Positions 15,924 through 24,253 of a stretch of 62,285 nucleotides of DNA are shown one piece after another; positions within the stretch are counted from its first letter, which is position 1; every line of letters begins with the position of its first letter. Source of the stretch: Candidatus Pacearchaeota archaeon CG10_big_fil_rev_8_21_14_0_10_34_76 (GTDB lineage: Archaea > Nanobdellota > Nanobdellia > Pacearchaeales > GW2011-AR1). The notes beneath the pieces were generated by a model, which was not told where the DNA came from, searched no databases, and saw only the letters and a program-made list of their open reading frames with translations. Position numbers and translations under genes: made by a program. The stretch covers positions 1-62,285 of the forward strand of contig PFDB01000002.1 of the NCBI GenBank assembly GCA_002763075.1, in the 5' to 3' direction.

Positions 15924-16769
15924 ATGAATATAGATAAACCTCTCAAAGAACTATTGCAGTTTTGTGTGATTAATATAGACAAACCTGCAGGGCCTACATC
16001 GTTTAGTGTTGGACAATTTGTTAAGAAAGAGTTGAATGCGAAAAAGACATCTCATTTTGGAACACTTGATCCTGAAGTCACAGGAGTTTTACCTATTGCA
16101 GTGAACAGAGCATGCAGATTAAATGAATTTTTAATGCATAGGGATAAAGAATATGTGGGAGTGATGAGGTTGCATAAGGATATGGGAGAGAAAGAATTAA
16201 ATGAAGAAATGAAGAAATTTAAAGGAAAAATCATTCAACTTCCTCCTGTGAGAAGTCGTGTTAAGAGAGCTGAAAGAGAAAGAGAGGTAAAAAGATTTGA
16301 GATAATTGAAAAAATTGGAAAGGATGTGCTTTTTATTGCGGAAGTGCAGGCAGGAACTTACATTAGAAAGATTTGTTCAGATTTAGGTGAGAAAATTGGG
16401 GGGGCACATATGCTTGAATTGAGAAGGATAAGGGCTGGAGATTTTAGAGAAGATAGAATTTACAATCTTTATGAATTTGAAAAAGCTGTTTCTGAGTGGA
16501 AAAATAATGGTAATGAAAAGCCCCTGAGAGAGATGTGCATTCCTGGAGAGATTGCTCTTGAGAAAGTAATGCCGTCTGTACATATCAAGAAGGAAGTCAT
16601 GAAACAAATGATGGATGGGAAGCCATTGATGAAACAGGATGTTCTTGACAAATTGCAGAGTAATGAAATGGGAAAATTTGCTGTTTATTGTGAAAACATA
16701 TTCATTGCAGTCATGAGATCTGTGGATGAAGGAGACATTGTTGGAAGAGCAGATTTTGTCCTGAATTAG
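15924..16769 (+). CDS. cbf5: tRNA/rRNA pseudouridine synthase Cbf5
   Basis: A 281-residue TruB/Cbf5-family protein that isomerises uridine, in archaea as the catalytic part of H/ACA RNPs and on tRNA U55. The catalytic Asp is in GTLDPEVTG near residue 49. GTYIRKICSDLGE and GGAHMLELRRIRAG follow, and a C-terminal PUA domain covers about residues 210-281. ATG 15924 is preferred over 15915 because CCTTAAAAG (15894-15902) lies 26 nt upstream. It is slightly shorter than typical Cbf5 (about 330). Confidence 0.92.
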   Translation: MNIDKPLKELLQFCVINIDKPAGPTSFSVGQFVKKELNAKKTSHFGTLDPEVTGVLPIAVNRACRLNEFLMHRDKEYVGVMRLHKDMGEKELNEEMKKFKGKIIQLPPVRSRVKRAEREREVKRFEIIEKIGKDVLFIAEVQAGTYIRKICSDLGEKIGGAHMLELRRIRAGDFREDRIYNLYEFEKAVSEWKNNGNEKPLREMCIPGEIALEKVMPSVHIKKEVMKQMMDGKPLMKQDVLDKLQSNEMGKFAVYCENIFIAVMRSVDEGDIVGRADFVLN

Positions 16770-16774
16770 AGAGT

Positions 16775-17359
16775 TTATTTGACCAGTTTTGACATAATTA
16801 ATTTGCTTATGAAGACCCAGACAATTAATATAGCAAAGATTAAGATTATTATCCCACCAATATCATTTGTAAGATTAAAGTAAGTGAAGAGAGCTTTTCC
16901 CACTAATTTTGCGAGAGAAATCATGACAATCATCCAAATGGCTGTTGCTATTGATGTATGAATTATGAATTTTTTGAGTGGCATTTTGTGAACACTGCAG
17001 TAAAATATTCCCCAAGTTCTTAAGCCGAATGTGAATTTTGTGAAGACATATGATTTGAGATTTATAGGCGGAGGAAAGTTTTTGAGCTTTGTTTTTGCTG
17101 CTATCTTTTCTCTTTCTTTTCCTATTTTTTTTGAGAAAATCATTAGAGGCTTTATTTTTATAAATAAAAACCAAAATATATCTGATGTGACTATGCCTAA
17201 GAATCCAAAGAGAAGTATAGAATAAAATGGAATTGTGCCTTCTCCGGATATAATCGTTGTTACTATGAGGACTTCTTCTGCAATAAATCCACAAATGAAT
17301 GGAACGAGATATGGATGATTAAAAAACATTAATAACATTTCTTCAAATAGTATATCCAT
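16775..17359 (-). CDS. DedA/VTT-like membrane protein
   Basis: A 194-residue integral membrane protein with about five hydrophobic segments. The arrangement PFICGFIAEE, a glycine-containing first half, and FGLRTWGIFYCS (where DedA proteins have a G-R-F-x-P-x-x-R motif) suggest a diverged DedA/VTT protein, a family implicated in lipid scrambling. It diverges from the 57725 protein, which is the more typical member. Its end lies 5 nt beyond the Cbf5 stop on the opposite strand. Confidence 0.65.
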   Translation of the reverse strand: MDILFEEMLLMFFNHPYLVPFICGFIAEEVLIVTTIISGEGTIPFYSILLFGFLGIVTSDIFWFLFIKIKPLMIFSKKIGKEREKIAAKTKLKNFPPPINLKSYVFTKFTFGLRTWGIFYCSVHKMPLKKFIIHTSIATAIWMIVMISLAKLVGKALFTYFNLTNDIGGIIILIFAILIVWVFISKLIMSKLVK

Positions 17360-17409
17360 AAATGATTTTAGAAAGATGATTTTTTAAATGTTATATTCTT
17401 GCTTTTTTT

Positions 17410-17973
17410 ATGGAAATGAAAAGATGCGTTTGGCCAGGTTCAAATGAAGCTATGCAGAAGTATCATGATGAAGAATGGGGAGTTCCATTGCATGATGATA
17501 TGAAATTATTTGAGTTTTTAGTTTTGGATACATTTCAAGCCGGGTTGAGTTGGCAGATTATACTGAATAAACGAGAGGCATTCAGAAAGGCATTTGATAA
17601 TTTTGACTATAAAAAGATTGCAAAATATGGTGAGGGAAAAATTGCGGAATTGATAGGAGATGAGGGGATTGTTCGGAATAAATTGAAAATTTCTGCAACT
17701 GTGAACAATGCTCAAAAATTTATAGAAGTGCAAAAAGAATTTGGTAGTTTTGATAAATATATTTGGCAATTTACAAATGGCAAAACCCTGAAAAACAAAT
17801 TTAAGGGTATTAAAGAAATTTCTTCTAGGAACGCAGAATCAGATTTAATGTCTATTGACTTGAAAAAGCGAGGATTTAAGTTTGTTGGAAGCACAATATG
17901 TTATGCATTTATGCAAGCTTCGGGCATGGTGAATGACCATACAACTGATTGTTTTAAATATGGGGGAGTCTGA
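17410..17973 (+). CDS. tag: DNA-3-methyladenine glycosylase I
   Basis: A 187-residue base-excision enzyme removing 3-methyladenine. It aligns along its length with E. coli Tag: RCVWPG at the N-terminus, YHDEEWGVP near 20-28, QAGLSWQIILNKREAFR near 44-60, and GFKFVGSTICYAFMQASG near 156-173. The zinc ligands are in place (Cys near 6, His in YHDEEW, His and Cys in VNDHTTDC). It is followed 8 nt later by trmY. The gene is typical of bacteria, so transfer is plausible. Confidence 0.95.
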   Translation: MEMKRCVWPGSNEAMQKYHDEEWGVPLHDDMKLFEFLVLDTFQAGLSWQIILNKREAFRKAFDNFDYKKIAKYGEGKIAELIGDEGIVRNKLKISATVNNAQKFIEVQKEFGSFDKYIWQFTNGKTLKNKFKGIKEISSRNAESDLMSIDLKKRGFKFVGSTICYAFMQASGMVNDHTTDCFKYGGV

Positions 17974-17981
17974 ACCGAACT

Positions 17982-18596
17982 ATGAGAGAATTTATTTATT
18001 ATAGCAGAACTGCTCCGACTTCTGGAGGGTATGTAAAACAGGACCTTATGAAATCAGGGAGATTGGATATTGCAATACATTCAGTGATAGCAGCATTATT
18101 TTTAAGCCATAAGATGAGAGATGATGTTAAATTGCATCTTGTGTTTGCAGGAGCTCCTGATCCAACAAAACATCTTGAATTACAACCAGTGGTTGAAGGG
18201 AAAACTGGAGTTGATAAAATATACCTGAATAAAAGTAATGTTGAAAACATCATAAAAAGAATGCTCTATAAACATAAGCCTGGAGAGAAAAATGAAGTTT
18301 TTCCAGGATATTGGATTGAGAAGAAAGGATTTCTAGAGGTTGTTAAAGAGCTTTACGCAAAGGATAGGAATATTTACATCTTGGATGATAAAGGTCAAGA
18401 TTTAAGGGAAGTAAATATTGAAAAAAATCCAATATTTATATTGGGAGATCACATAGGGCTTCCTTCAAAAGAGTTCAAGAGGTTGAAACAGATGTGCACT
18501 CCTGTTTCTATAGGTAAAAAGACCTATTTTGCATCTCATACTATAGCTGTTGTAAACAATGAAATAGATAGAAGAGAAGAAAGAGGAGAGTTGTAA
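17982..18596 (+). CDS. trmY: tRNA (pseudouridine54-N1)-methyltransferase TrmY
   Basis: A 204-residue SPOUT-class methyltransferase making m1-pseudouridine at tRNA position 54 in archaea. Signature stretches are the N-terminal REFIYYSRTAPTSG (2-15), RLDIAIHSVIAALFLSHKMR (27-46), and the knot region FILGDHIGLPSKEF (about 152-165). Length is typical. It lies 8 nt after tag and is probably co-transcribed. Confidence 0.93.
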   Translation: MREFIYYSRTAPTSGGYVKQDLMKSGRLDIAIHSVIAALFLSHKMRDDVKLHLVFAGAPDPTKHLELQPVVEGKTGVDKIYLNKSNVENIIKRMLYKHKPGEKNEVFPGYWIEKKGFLEVVKELYAKDRNIYILDDKGQDLREVNIEKNPIFILGDHIGLPSKEFKRLKQMCTPVSIGKKTYFASHTIAVVNNEIDRREERGEL

Positions 18597-18648
18597 GTAA
18601 TTTTTCTACTATAATAATGATTAAAAACTCATCATTAGTAAGGTTTTG

Positions 18649-19404
18649 ATGGTAAAGGGAGTATCAATAAAATTTGATAGTTATGGGACTACAATTCCTA
18701 AGTTATTGGATCTGATAAAATTCGATAACCTTATAAGAAGTCAGGAGAGTATAGTTCTTAAACCAAGTCTTGGAGAAGCAGGAGTAAACGCAACTAACAT
18801 TGCTTTTGTTGAGAGTATCTTAAGATATTGTCTGTCTAATAGGAACCCGGGAACTGAAATATTCATAGCGGAGGGATGTGATGGGCAAGACACCATGGAA
18901 ATTTTTGAAGAAATAGGGTATAAGAAACTGGCTGAAAAATATGGTATTGGGTTGATTGATTTAAATAAGAGTGAAGCTGAAGAGGTTAGTGATGGTGAGT
19001 TCATTCATTTCAGTGAGATAAATTATCCTAAAATCCTTTTGAATAGCTTTGTGATATCATTGCCATCTGTAAGAAAGGACGACTCTATTGAATTCTCTGG
19101 AGCATTATCAAATATGCTTGGTGCTTTTCCATCTAAATATTACAGCGGATTTTTTAGTTCTAGAAAAAATAAGTTGGATAAGGTACCAATTAAGCATAGA
19201 ATCCATGATATCCTTAAGGTTAAAATGCCTGAATTCGCTATTGCAGATGCATCAGAATATGGAAAGATTCTTGCAGGACAGCCAATTGAAATTGACAAAC
19301 AGGCCACAGGTTTAGTTGGAATTGATTGGAAAAGTGTCAGTTATCTAAGGTTTGTTGACGAAAGCTTTAATAGTTTATTTGATGATAATAAAGAAGGAAT
19401 ATGA
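18649..19404 (+). CDS. DUF362 domain protein
   Basis: A 251-residue protein of the DUF362 type, seen in the IVLKPSLGEAG stretch near residues 35-45, the EIFIAEGCDG strand near 71-80, and ILLNSFVISLPSVRKD near 130-145. DUF362 proteins are uncharacterised; some are fused to ferredoxin domains, which are absent here. ATG 18649 is 26 nt from ATGATTAAAAAC. The stop overlaps the next start (ATGA), tying it to the acylphosphatase-like protein. Confidence 0.78.
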   Translation: MVKGVSIKFDSYGTTIPKLLDLIKFDNLIRSQESIVLKPSLGEAGVNATNIAFVESILRYCLSNRNPGTEIFIAEGCDGQDTMEIFEEIGYKKLAEKYGIGLIDLNKSEAEEVSDGEFIHFSEINYPKILLNSFVISLPSVRKDDSIEFSGALSNMLGAFPSKYYSGFFSSRKNKLDKVPIKHRIHDILKVKMPEFAIADASEYGKILAGQPIEIDKQATGLVGIDWKSVSYLRFVDESFNSLFDDNKEGI

Positions 19405-19676
19405 AAAAAAGTATGAGATTTTTTGTTACGGGATCTGTACAACCTGTTTTTTTTAATGGATTTATAAAAAATAATGCCGACAAACTTGGAGTCAACGGTT
19501 TTATCAGATCCTTGGAAGATGGGAGAATAGAGATATTCATTGAGGGAAATATAGATGCAGTATATAAGATGGCTCCGTTGTGTAAGAGGGGTCCTGAGCA
19601 CTCAATAATAAGGAAAGTTGAAGAGAGAGAAGAGAGATATCAGGGTTTTGAGGGATTTAAGGTTCTAAAAATATAA
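19401..19676 (+). CDS. acylphosphatase-fold protein lacking both catalytic residues
   Basis: A 91-residue protein with the acylphosphatase fold: FFVTGSVQPVFFNGFIKN at the N-terminus and GFIRSLEDGRIEIFIEG near 33-49. Active family members have Arg in VQGVGFR and Asn in WVRN; here these are Asn19 and Ser37, and the phosphate loop Gly15 is Pro. Hydrolysis of acyl-phosphates is therefore unlikely, and the protein may bind a ligand or a partner. It is translationally coupled to the DUF362 gene. Confidence 0.8.
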   Translation: MKKSMRFFVTGSVQPVFFNGFIKNNADKLGVNGFIRSLEDGRIEIFIEGNIDAVYKMAPLCKRGPEHSIIRKVEEREERYQGFEGFKVLKI

Positions 19677-19710
19677 ATAAAAAAATAAAGATTAGTTAAA
19701 GTCTAAAGAC

Positions 19711-19878
19711 TTATTCAGCTGGGGAATCATCTTCCTCTTCCTTTTTGTCTTCATCCTCTGATTCTTCATCATCAGTTGAATCATCTTCTGTTTTGGAGGA
19801 TTCTTCTTCAGATTCTTCAGAACTTTCTTCTGTTTCTTCAGATTCTTCCTCAGTGTTTTTTATTTCTTCTTCTGCCAT
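19711..19878 (-). CDS. 55-residue highly acidic disordered protein
   Basis: The product is made almost entirely of Glu, Asp, Ser, Thr and Lys (over half Glu/Asp) and must be disordered. The frame continues upstream, but the true start is ATG 19878, preceded at 19882-19890 by a full Shine-Dalgarno AAAGGAGGT. A TATA-like element (about 19917-19930) gives a leader near 20 nt, unlike the leaderless genes around it. The protein could be a DNA-mimic, a chaperone-like polyanion or a counter-ion-binding peptide; none is shown. Confidence 0.7.
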   Translation of the reverse strand: MAEEEIKNTEEESEETEESSEESEEESSKTEDDSTDDEESEDEDKKEEEDDSPAE

Positions 19879-20013
19879 TTTACCTCCTTTTGAACATTTT
19901 TTTAGGTAATTTGCAGGGTATTTAAAGCTTACAATTTTGGCCTGTAATCCTTTAGTGGGTAAAATGAAGGGAAACCGAGATAAATTTATAAGCCATTTTG
20001 ATAGCTGAATTTT

Positions 20014-20688
20014 ATGAGATTGCAAATGATTGATGCCTTAGCTTATAGGCCAAGGTATGGCGTGACTAATGAATCAATTGAAGCGGTAATGGGAGGGCTT
20101 CAGGTATCTGAGAATGATAGGATTTTAGCTATTGCTGGATCCGGAGACCAAGGATTTGCAATGCTTGAGGTTACAAGAGAAGTTGTGCTAGTAGATAATG
20201 ATGAAAGACAGATCGATTGGGTTAGAAGAAGAGCTATGTGCCTTGCAAAAGGAGATAATGTAGACTTTTTGTATGCTCCAAATTCTATAGACGAATGGCA
20301 AGAAATTTGTAAACCTCGAAGAGATGAATATTTTGAGATTCCTGGAAGACTGGAAAAAATCAGGGCTAATTTGTCAGGATTAAGAGTTAAAATGGATGAT
20401 ATCACAATATGTTCTCAGAATTCTAAGCCTGAAAGTTTTGATAAAATTTATCTTTCTAATGCTGGAGGAGATACTCCAAGGCCAGAATTTTTTAAAAAAT
20501 TTGCACATGCTCTATCTCCTGGAGGATTATTATACCATGCAGACGTTGGATTCTCAAGAGGTTATATTCCTGAAAGAACTGGATTAATTTTAGAAAGAGA
20601 ATTGACGCAATTTGCAATAGCTAAGGAAATTGAATGTAAAAAGAATTGGTTCTTCTGGAAGCCTGCAGTTTTTAGAAAAAAGGCATAA
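20014..20688 (+). CDS. SAM-dependent transferase-like protein (DUF3419/methyltransferase fold)
   Basis: A 224-residue class I methyltransferase-fold protein: the SAM-binding loop is ILAIAGSGDQGFAML (about 37-51), followed by the acidic strand end VVLVDNDERQ and a DKIYLSNAGGD strand near 143-153. The Asp-Gln after the glycine loop resembles the DUF3419/BtaA family, which transfers the aminocarboxypropyl group of SAM to lipids, but a plain methyltransferase is equally possible. Its box AAATTTATAAGCC is centred 27 nt upstream, divergent from the acidic protein gene. Confidence 0.68.
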   Translation: MRLQMIDALAYRPRYGVTNESIEAVMGGLQVSENDRILAIAGSGDQGFAMLEVTREVVLVDNDERQIDWVRRRAMCLAKGDNVDFLYAPNSIDEWQEICKPRRDEYFEIPGRLEKIRANLSGLRVKMDDITICSQNSKPESFDKIYLSNAGGDTPRPEFFKKFAHALSPGGLLYHADVGFSRGYIPERTGLILERELTQFAIAKEIECKKNWFFWKPAVFRKKA

Positions 20689-20730
20689 TTTCAAAATGTA
20701 TTTAAAGCATTAACCTCTTTTGTTAACCAC

Positions 20731-22224
20731 ATGGGAAGACAAGAACAAATAATAAGTGAAAGAGTGAAAAAACTTGAAGAATTGAAAAAGAAAGGAATAA
20801 ATCCATATCCTCATAAATATGAGAAATCTTGTAAATCAACAGATTTACATGAGAAATATAAAAAACTCAAGAATGGCGAGAAGACAAAAATTTCTGTTAA
20901 AATCCCTGGAAGATTGATGAGTTATAGGGATTTTGGCAAGATCGCTTTTGGAGTGCTTGATGATGGGTATGGGAAAATCCAAATTACATTACAAAAAGAT
21001 AGTACTCATGAAAAAGTGTTTGAGCTTGTAAAATATGTGGATACCGGAGACTTCATTGGAGTTGAAGGGATTGTTATGAGAACTGAAAGAGGAGAGCTAT
21101 CTGTTCTTGTAGAGAAACTGGAGATTCTCACTAAATCTCTTTTACCTCTGCCTGAGAAATGGCATGGGATCAAAGATGATGAAGAGAGGCTGAGGAAGAG
21201 ATATTTAGATATTCTAATGAATCCTGAAATAAAAGAGATGTTTATAAGAAAAAGCAGATTTTGGAACACTGTGAGAGAATTTCTTATTGAGAGAGAGTTT
21301 TTGGAGGTTGAGACTCCTGTACTTGAAAATTCTGCAGGAGGTGCAAGTGCTACTCCTTTTGCAACGCATCACAATGCTCTTGATTTGAATGTTTATCTAA
21401 GGATTTCTATGGGAGAATTATGGCAGAAGAAATTGATGGTTGCTGGATACCCAAAAACATTTGAGATAGGAAGACAATTTAGAAATGAAGGAATGGATGC
21501 AGAACATCTACAGGATTATACCCAGATGGAGTTTTATTGGGGGTATGCAAACTATGAAGATGGAATGAACCTTGTAGAAGATATGTACAAGGAAATAGCA
21601 AGAAAAGTTTATGGAAAAACTGAATTCAAATATGATGGATATAAATTTGATTTGAATAAGAAGTGGAAAAGAATTGATTATTCTGAAACTGTAAAGAAAG
21701 AGCTTGGAATTGACATATTTAGTGCGAGCAAGCAGGAGATGGAGAAGAAGCTCAAAGAAAACCATACAGAGTATGCACCAGGACTTGAAAAAGGAAGGTT
21801 AATGGATTTGTTATGGAAGATATGTCGGAAAAAAATTGCTGGCCCCGTATTCTTGACAGGACAGCCTGTTGAGGTAACACCTCTTGCAAAAAGAAATAAG
21901 GATGATCCAAGAAAAGTAGAGCAGTTCCAGATTATCTTAGCTGGGAGTGAGATGGGAAATGGTTATAGTGAACTTAACGACCCATTAGATCAAGAAGAAA
22001 GGTTTAGAGAGCAGAGAAAGATGAAAGAGGCAGGTGACCTAGAAGCTCAGGAACATGATGAAAGTTTTGTTGAGGCTCTTAAATATGGAATGCCTCCTGC
22101 ATGTGGATTTGGATTTTCAGAAAGATTATTTTCATTGCTGGAAAACAAGCCAATTAGAGAGACAGTTATTTTTCCATTGATGAAGCCTTTGGAAGGTTTA
22201 AAATCAGAAAAAAATGCCAAATAA
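20731..22224 (+). CDS. lysS: class II lysyl-tRNA synthetase
   Basis: A 497-residue LysRS of the bacterial/eukaryal class II type. The anticodon-binding OB fold lies at about 55-140, motif 1 near VETPVLENSAGGASATPF, motif 2 at FRNEGMDAEHLQDYTQMEFY, and motif 3 at CGFGFSERLFSLL near the C-terminus. Many archaea use an unrelated class I enzyme instead. ATG 20731 is 28 nt from its TATA-like box. The end overlaps by 11 nt a small histone-fold gene. Confidence 0.95.
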   Translation: MGRQEQIISERVKKLEELKKKGINPYPHKYEKSCKSTDLHEKYKKLKNGEKTKISVKIPGRLMSYRDFGKIAFGVLDDGYGKIQITLQKDSTHEKVFELVKYVDTGDFIGVEGIVMRTERGELSVLVEKLEILTKSLLPLPEKWHGIKDDEERLRKRYLDILMNPEIKEMFIRKSRFWNTVREFLIEREFLEVETPVLENSAGGASATPFATHHNALDLNVYLRISMGELWQKKLMVAGYPKTFEIGRQFRNEGMDAEHLQDYTQMEFYWGYANYEDGMNLVEDMYKEIARKVYGKTEFKYDGYKFDLNKKWKRIDYSETVKKELGIDIFSASKQEMEKKLKENHTEYAPGLEKGRLMDLLWKICRKKIAGPVFLTGQPVEVTPLAKRNKDDPRKVEQFQIILAGSEMGNGYSELNDPLDQEERFREQRKMKEAGDLEAQEHDESFVEALKYGMPPACGFGFSERLFSLLENKPIRETVIFPLMKPLEGLKSEKNAK

Positions 22225-22393
22225 AAAAACAGAGTTGATAATAAAAAGCAAGATAAAATCTGCTGTGCCTGAGCTAAGTGTTGCAGGAGAAGTTGCTGGA
22301 GCTCTCAATGATAAAGTATTAGAAATATTGACAAAGGCTGCTGAAAGGGCAAAGGCAAACGGAAGAAGAACATTGCAGGCAAGAGACCTATAA
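22214..22393 (+). CDS. small histone-fold (DUF1931-like) protein
   Basis: A 59-residue gene starting inside the end of lysS (11-nt overlap). Its product, with KSKIKSAVPELSVAGEVAGA at 11-30, NDKVLEILTKAAERAKANGR at 32-51 and a final TLQARDL, has the helix-strand-helix pattern of archaeal histones and DUF1931 proteins, including the terminal RT-x-x-ARDL element that contacts DNA. It is shorter than typical 66-70-residue histones and may lack the first part of helix 1. It could be a DNA-compacting protein, expressed with LysRS. Confidence 0.78.
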   Translation: MPNKKTELIIKSKIKSAVPELSVAGEVAGALNDKVLEILTKAAERAKANGRRTLQARDL

Positions 22394-22428
22394 GGTATTT
22401 TTATATAGTTAAAACCACATATAATAAA

Positions 22429-23145
22429 ATGAAGAAAATAGTATTTTTAGGCATATTTTTAGTGTTTTTCCTTAGCTTTAATGTGTCCGCTGCAATTCAA
22501 CTAAATATATATGTTGATAGTACAGGGGATTCATTGTTCTTAGGAGAGACAGATGAAATTGAGCTTGTTTTACCTGAAGGCATATCTCTCAAGGATGGAA
22601 GAATTACAGGATTTACTCCAAACCTGACTATGAAAAGTGGAGATACATGGATTTTCGAATATTACTTGGATGGCTCTGAAATGAATGTTATTCTTCCTGA
22701 AGGAGCAAGAATATCCGAACTTACAAATGGAGAAATATTTTTAGAAAAGAATCAAATAGCTGTTTTTATGCAAGAGGGTGCAAAAATATCATATGTTTTG
22801 GATAAGAATCCTGACTCTGAAAATTCAATAATCCTAATAATTCTTGCAATTCTGATTGTGGGGGCAATATTCTATATTATAAACTATTTGAAAAGCTCTA
22901 AGGAGAACGATAAAGAAGAAAAGAAAGAGAGTAAAATAGATAATGTAAAGGGGATTCTCAATGAAAGAGAGAGATTAATTATTGAAAAGCTGAAAGAGAG
23001 CGGTAAAATAAAGGGATCTTATCTTAGAAAACAATGTGATATTCCAAAGGCTTCTTTCTCAAGACATGTTCAAGAGCTTGAGAAGAAAGGACTTATTAAG
23101 AGAACTGGCGAGGGGAAGAATAAGTTTATTGAGTTAAATGAATGA
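22429..23145 (+). CDS. membrane-anchored winged-helix regulator
   Basis: A 238-residue protein with a signal peptide (1-22), a beta-rich outside domain (about 23-130), one membrane span (about 133-155), a charged linker and a C-terminal MarR/ArsR-like winged helix (about 174-238: LNERERLIIEKLKESGKIKG, then SFSRHVQELEKKGLIKRTGE). The order suggests direct sensing outside and DNA binding inside, as in archaeal one-component membrane regulators. Box TTTTATATAG is 25 nt upstream. The target is unknown; the next gene, also exported, is a candidate. Confidence 0.82.
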   Translation: MKKIVFLGIFLVFFLSFNVSAAIQLNIYVDSTGDSLFLGETDEIELVLPEGISLKDGRITGFTPNLTMKSGDTWIFEYYLDGSEMNVILPEGARISELTNGEIFLEKNQIAVFMQEGAKISYVLDKNPDSENSIILIILAILIVGAIFYIINYLKSSKENDKEEKKESKIDNVKGILNERERLIIEKLKESGKIKGSYLRKQCDIPKASFSRHVQELEKKGLIKRTGEGKNKFIELNE

Positions 23146-23261
23146 TTTATCAGTTCCAATATCGTTCCATAGGTGTTCCAGATGAGATATATAAAGATTG
23201 TTTTTCTAAGGTTTGTATGGAAAAAACAAAATTGAATATGCTGAAAGGGGGTCATGAAAAT

Positions 23262-24053
23262 ATGAAAATAGTAGGAATAGCGATAATGGCACTTTTAGTG
23301 GTTAGTATGTTTACTGTAGGTGTTTTGGCTCAAAAAGAAGAAGTTAAAAAAGAAAGAATAGAATTTATAGCAGCTTCTTCAGGAGCATCCGTTAGTGCGA
23401 GCGAGGCTATAGGAATAGTTCCTCCCGTGGCAGAAGCGAATGACGTTAGTGAGATTATTAATGAAATTGATAGTAGAATAGGTCCTGAATTCAGGAAACT
23501 AGGTTTCGTGAAAATTTCACTTGCTGAAGGATACTTCACATCTGGGGACCATTTGGGTCTTGTTAGAGCTCTTTGGGGACAAGTAAATGTTGTCTCTGTT
23601 GATGATGCTGAAGCTTCAAATCCTGTGACTAATGCTTTTGGTAAGATAAGGGTAGATAATGTAGTTTACAGCCTTGTTAAGGAAAGTTTTAGTGATGATG
23701 AAATAAGCTTTACACTAATCGGAAGAGGCACAGATAGTACTGGAACTCTTGATCTAAGACTTGAAGATAGTTATGATGATGAAACTAGACAAATTTGGAA
23801 AGGAGAGATTAAGACAGAAGAGTACGCTGGAGATATTTCTCTTGTAAGTGTAAATAGGCCTATAAAAAGGGTTTCAAATGAAAACGCTAATGAAAGGGAA
23901 GTTCCGATTGGAAGATTTGATGGTACTTCAGAAAGCTCAGCCGTATCAGATGGATATGAAGCTGCACAAGCAGAAGATTCTAGTGTTACAGAAGCCTCAG
24001 ATAATCCAAGAGGATTTTTTGGATGGTTTAAAAGAACATTCGGAAACGCATAA
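23262..24053 (+). CDS. secreted protein of unknown function
   Basis: A 263-residue protein beginning with a clear signal peptide (MKIVGIAIMALLVVSMFTVG). An upstream in-frame extension of 40 codons exists, but ATG 23262 is preferred because AAAGGGGGT (23244-23252) lies 9 nt before it and a TATA box (GATATATAAAG, about 23186-23196) would put transcription after the upstream codons. The mature part is acidic, with beta-rich middle and Ser-rich region; the end, RGFFGWFKRTFGNA, may form an amphipathic helix. No family recognised. Confidence 0.72.
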   Translation: MKIVGIAIMALLVVSMFTVGVLAQKEEVKKERIEFIAASSGASVSASEAIGIVPPVAEANDVSEIINEIDSRIGPEFRKLGFVKISLAEGYFTSGDHLGLVRALWGQVNVVSVDDAEASNPVTNAFGKIRVDNVVYSLVKESFSDDEISFTLIGRGTDSTGTLDLRLEDSYDDETRQIWKGEIKTEEYAGDISLVSVNRPIKRVSNENANEREVPIGRFDGTSESSAVSDGYEAAQAEDSSVTEASDNPRGFFGWFKRTFGNA

Positions 24054-24082
24054 GCTCTGAAACTGAGAAATCACACATCATA

Positions 24083-24187
24083 GTCTTCTAAAGAAGACAT
24101 CACCTCTTTTTCCTGGAAGAGGACGCCTTGGCTTTACTATAAGGTCGGGTCTCCTCTTCAGGAATTTATTTTTTTGATTTTTTATTA
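24083..24187 (+). promoter_or_regulatory. mutually exclusive hairpins followed by oligo-T
   Basis: GTCTTC/GAAGAC (24083-24098) forms a first hairpin. GAAGAGG (24116-24122) can pair either with CCTCTT upstream (24103-24108) or with CCTCTTC downstream (24153-24159). A T-rich run (24167-24187) follows. The layout resembles a terminator with an alternative fold after the secreted-protein gene. Confidence 0.45.
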
Positions 24188-24202
24188 TGGATATATATAT
24201 AT
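24188..24202 (+). promoter_or_regulatory. TATA palindrome before the 24254 gene
   Basis: GGATATATATATATC contains a 14-bp perfect palindrome (GATATATATATATC) that would serve as TATA element for the downstream gene, leaving a leader that carries AAAGGAGGT (24237-24245). Confidence 0.5.
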
Positions 24203-24253
24203 CAAAAACCTTTTTTGATTTAATATTAATTTGATGAAAGGAGGTTTGATAAA

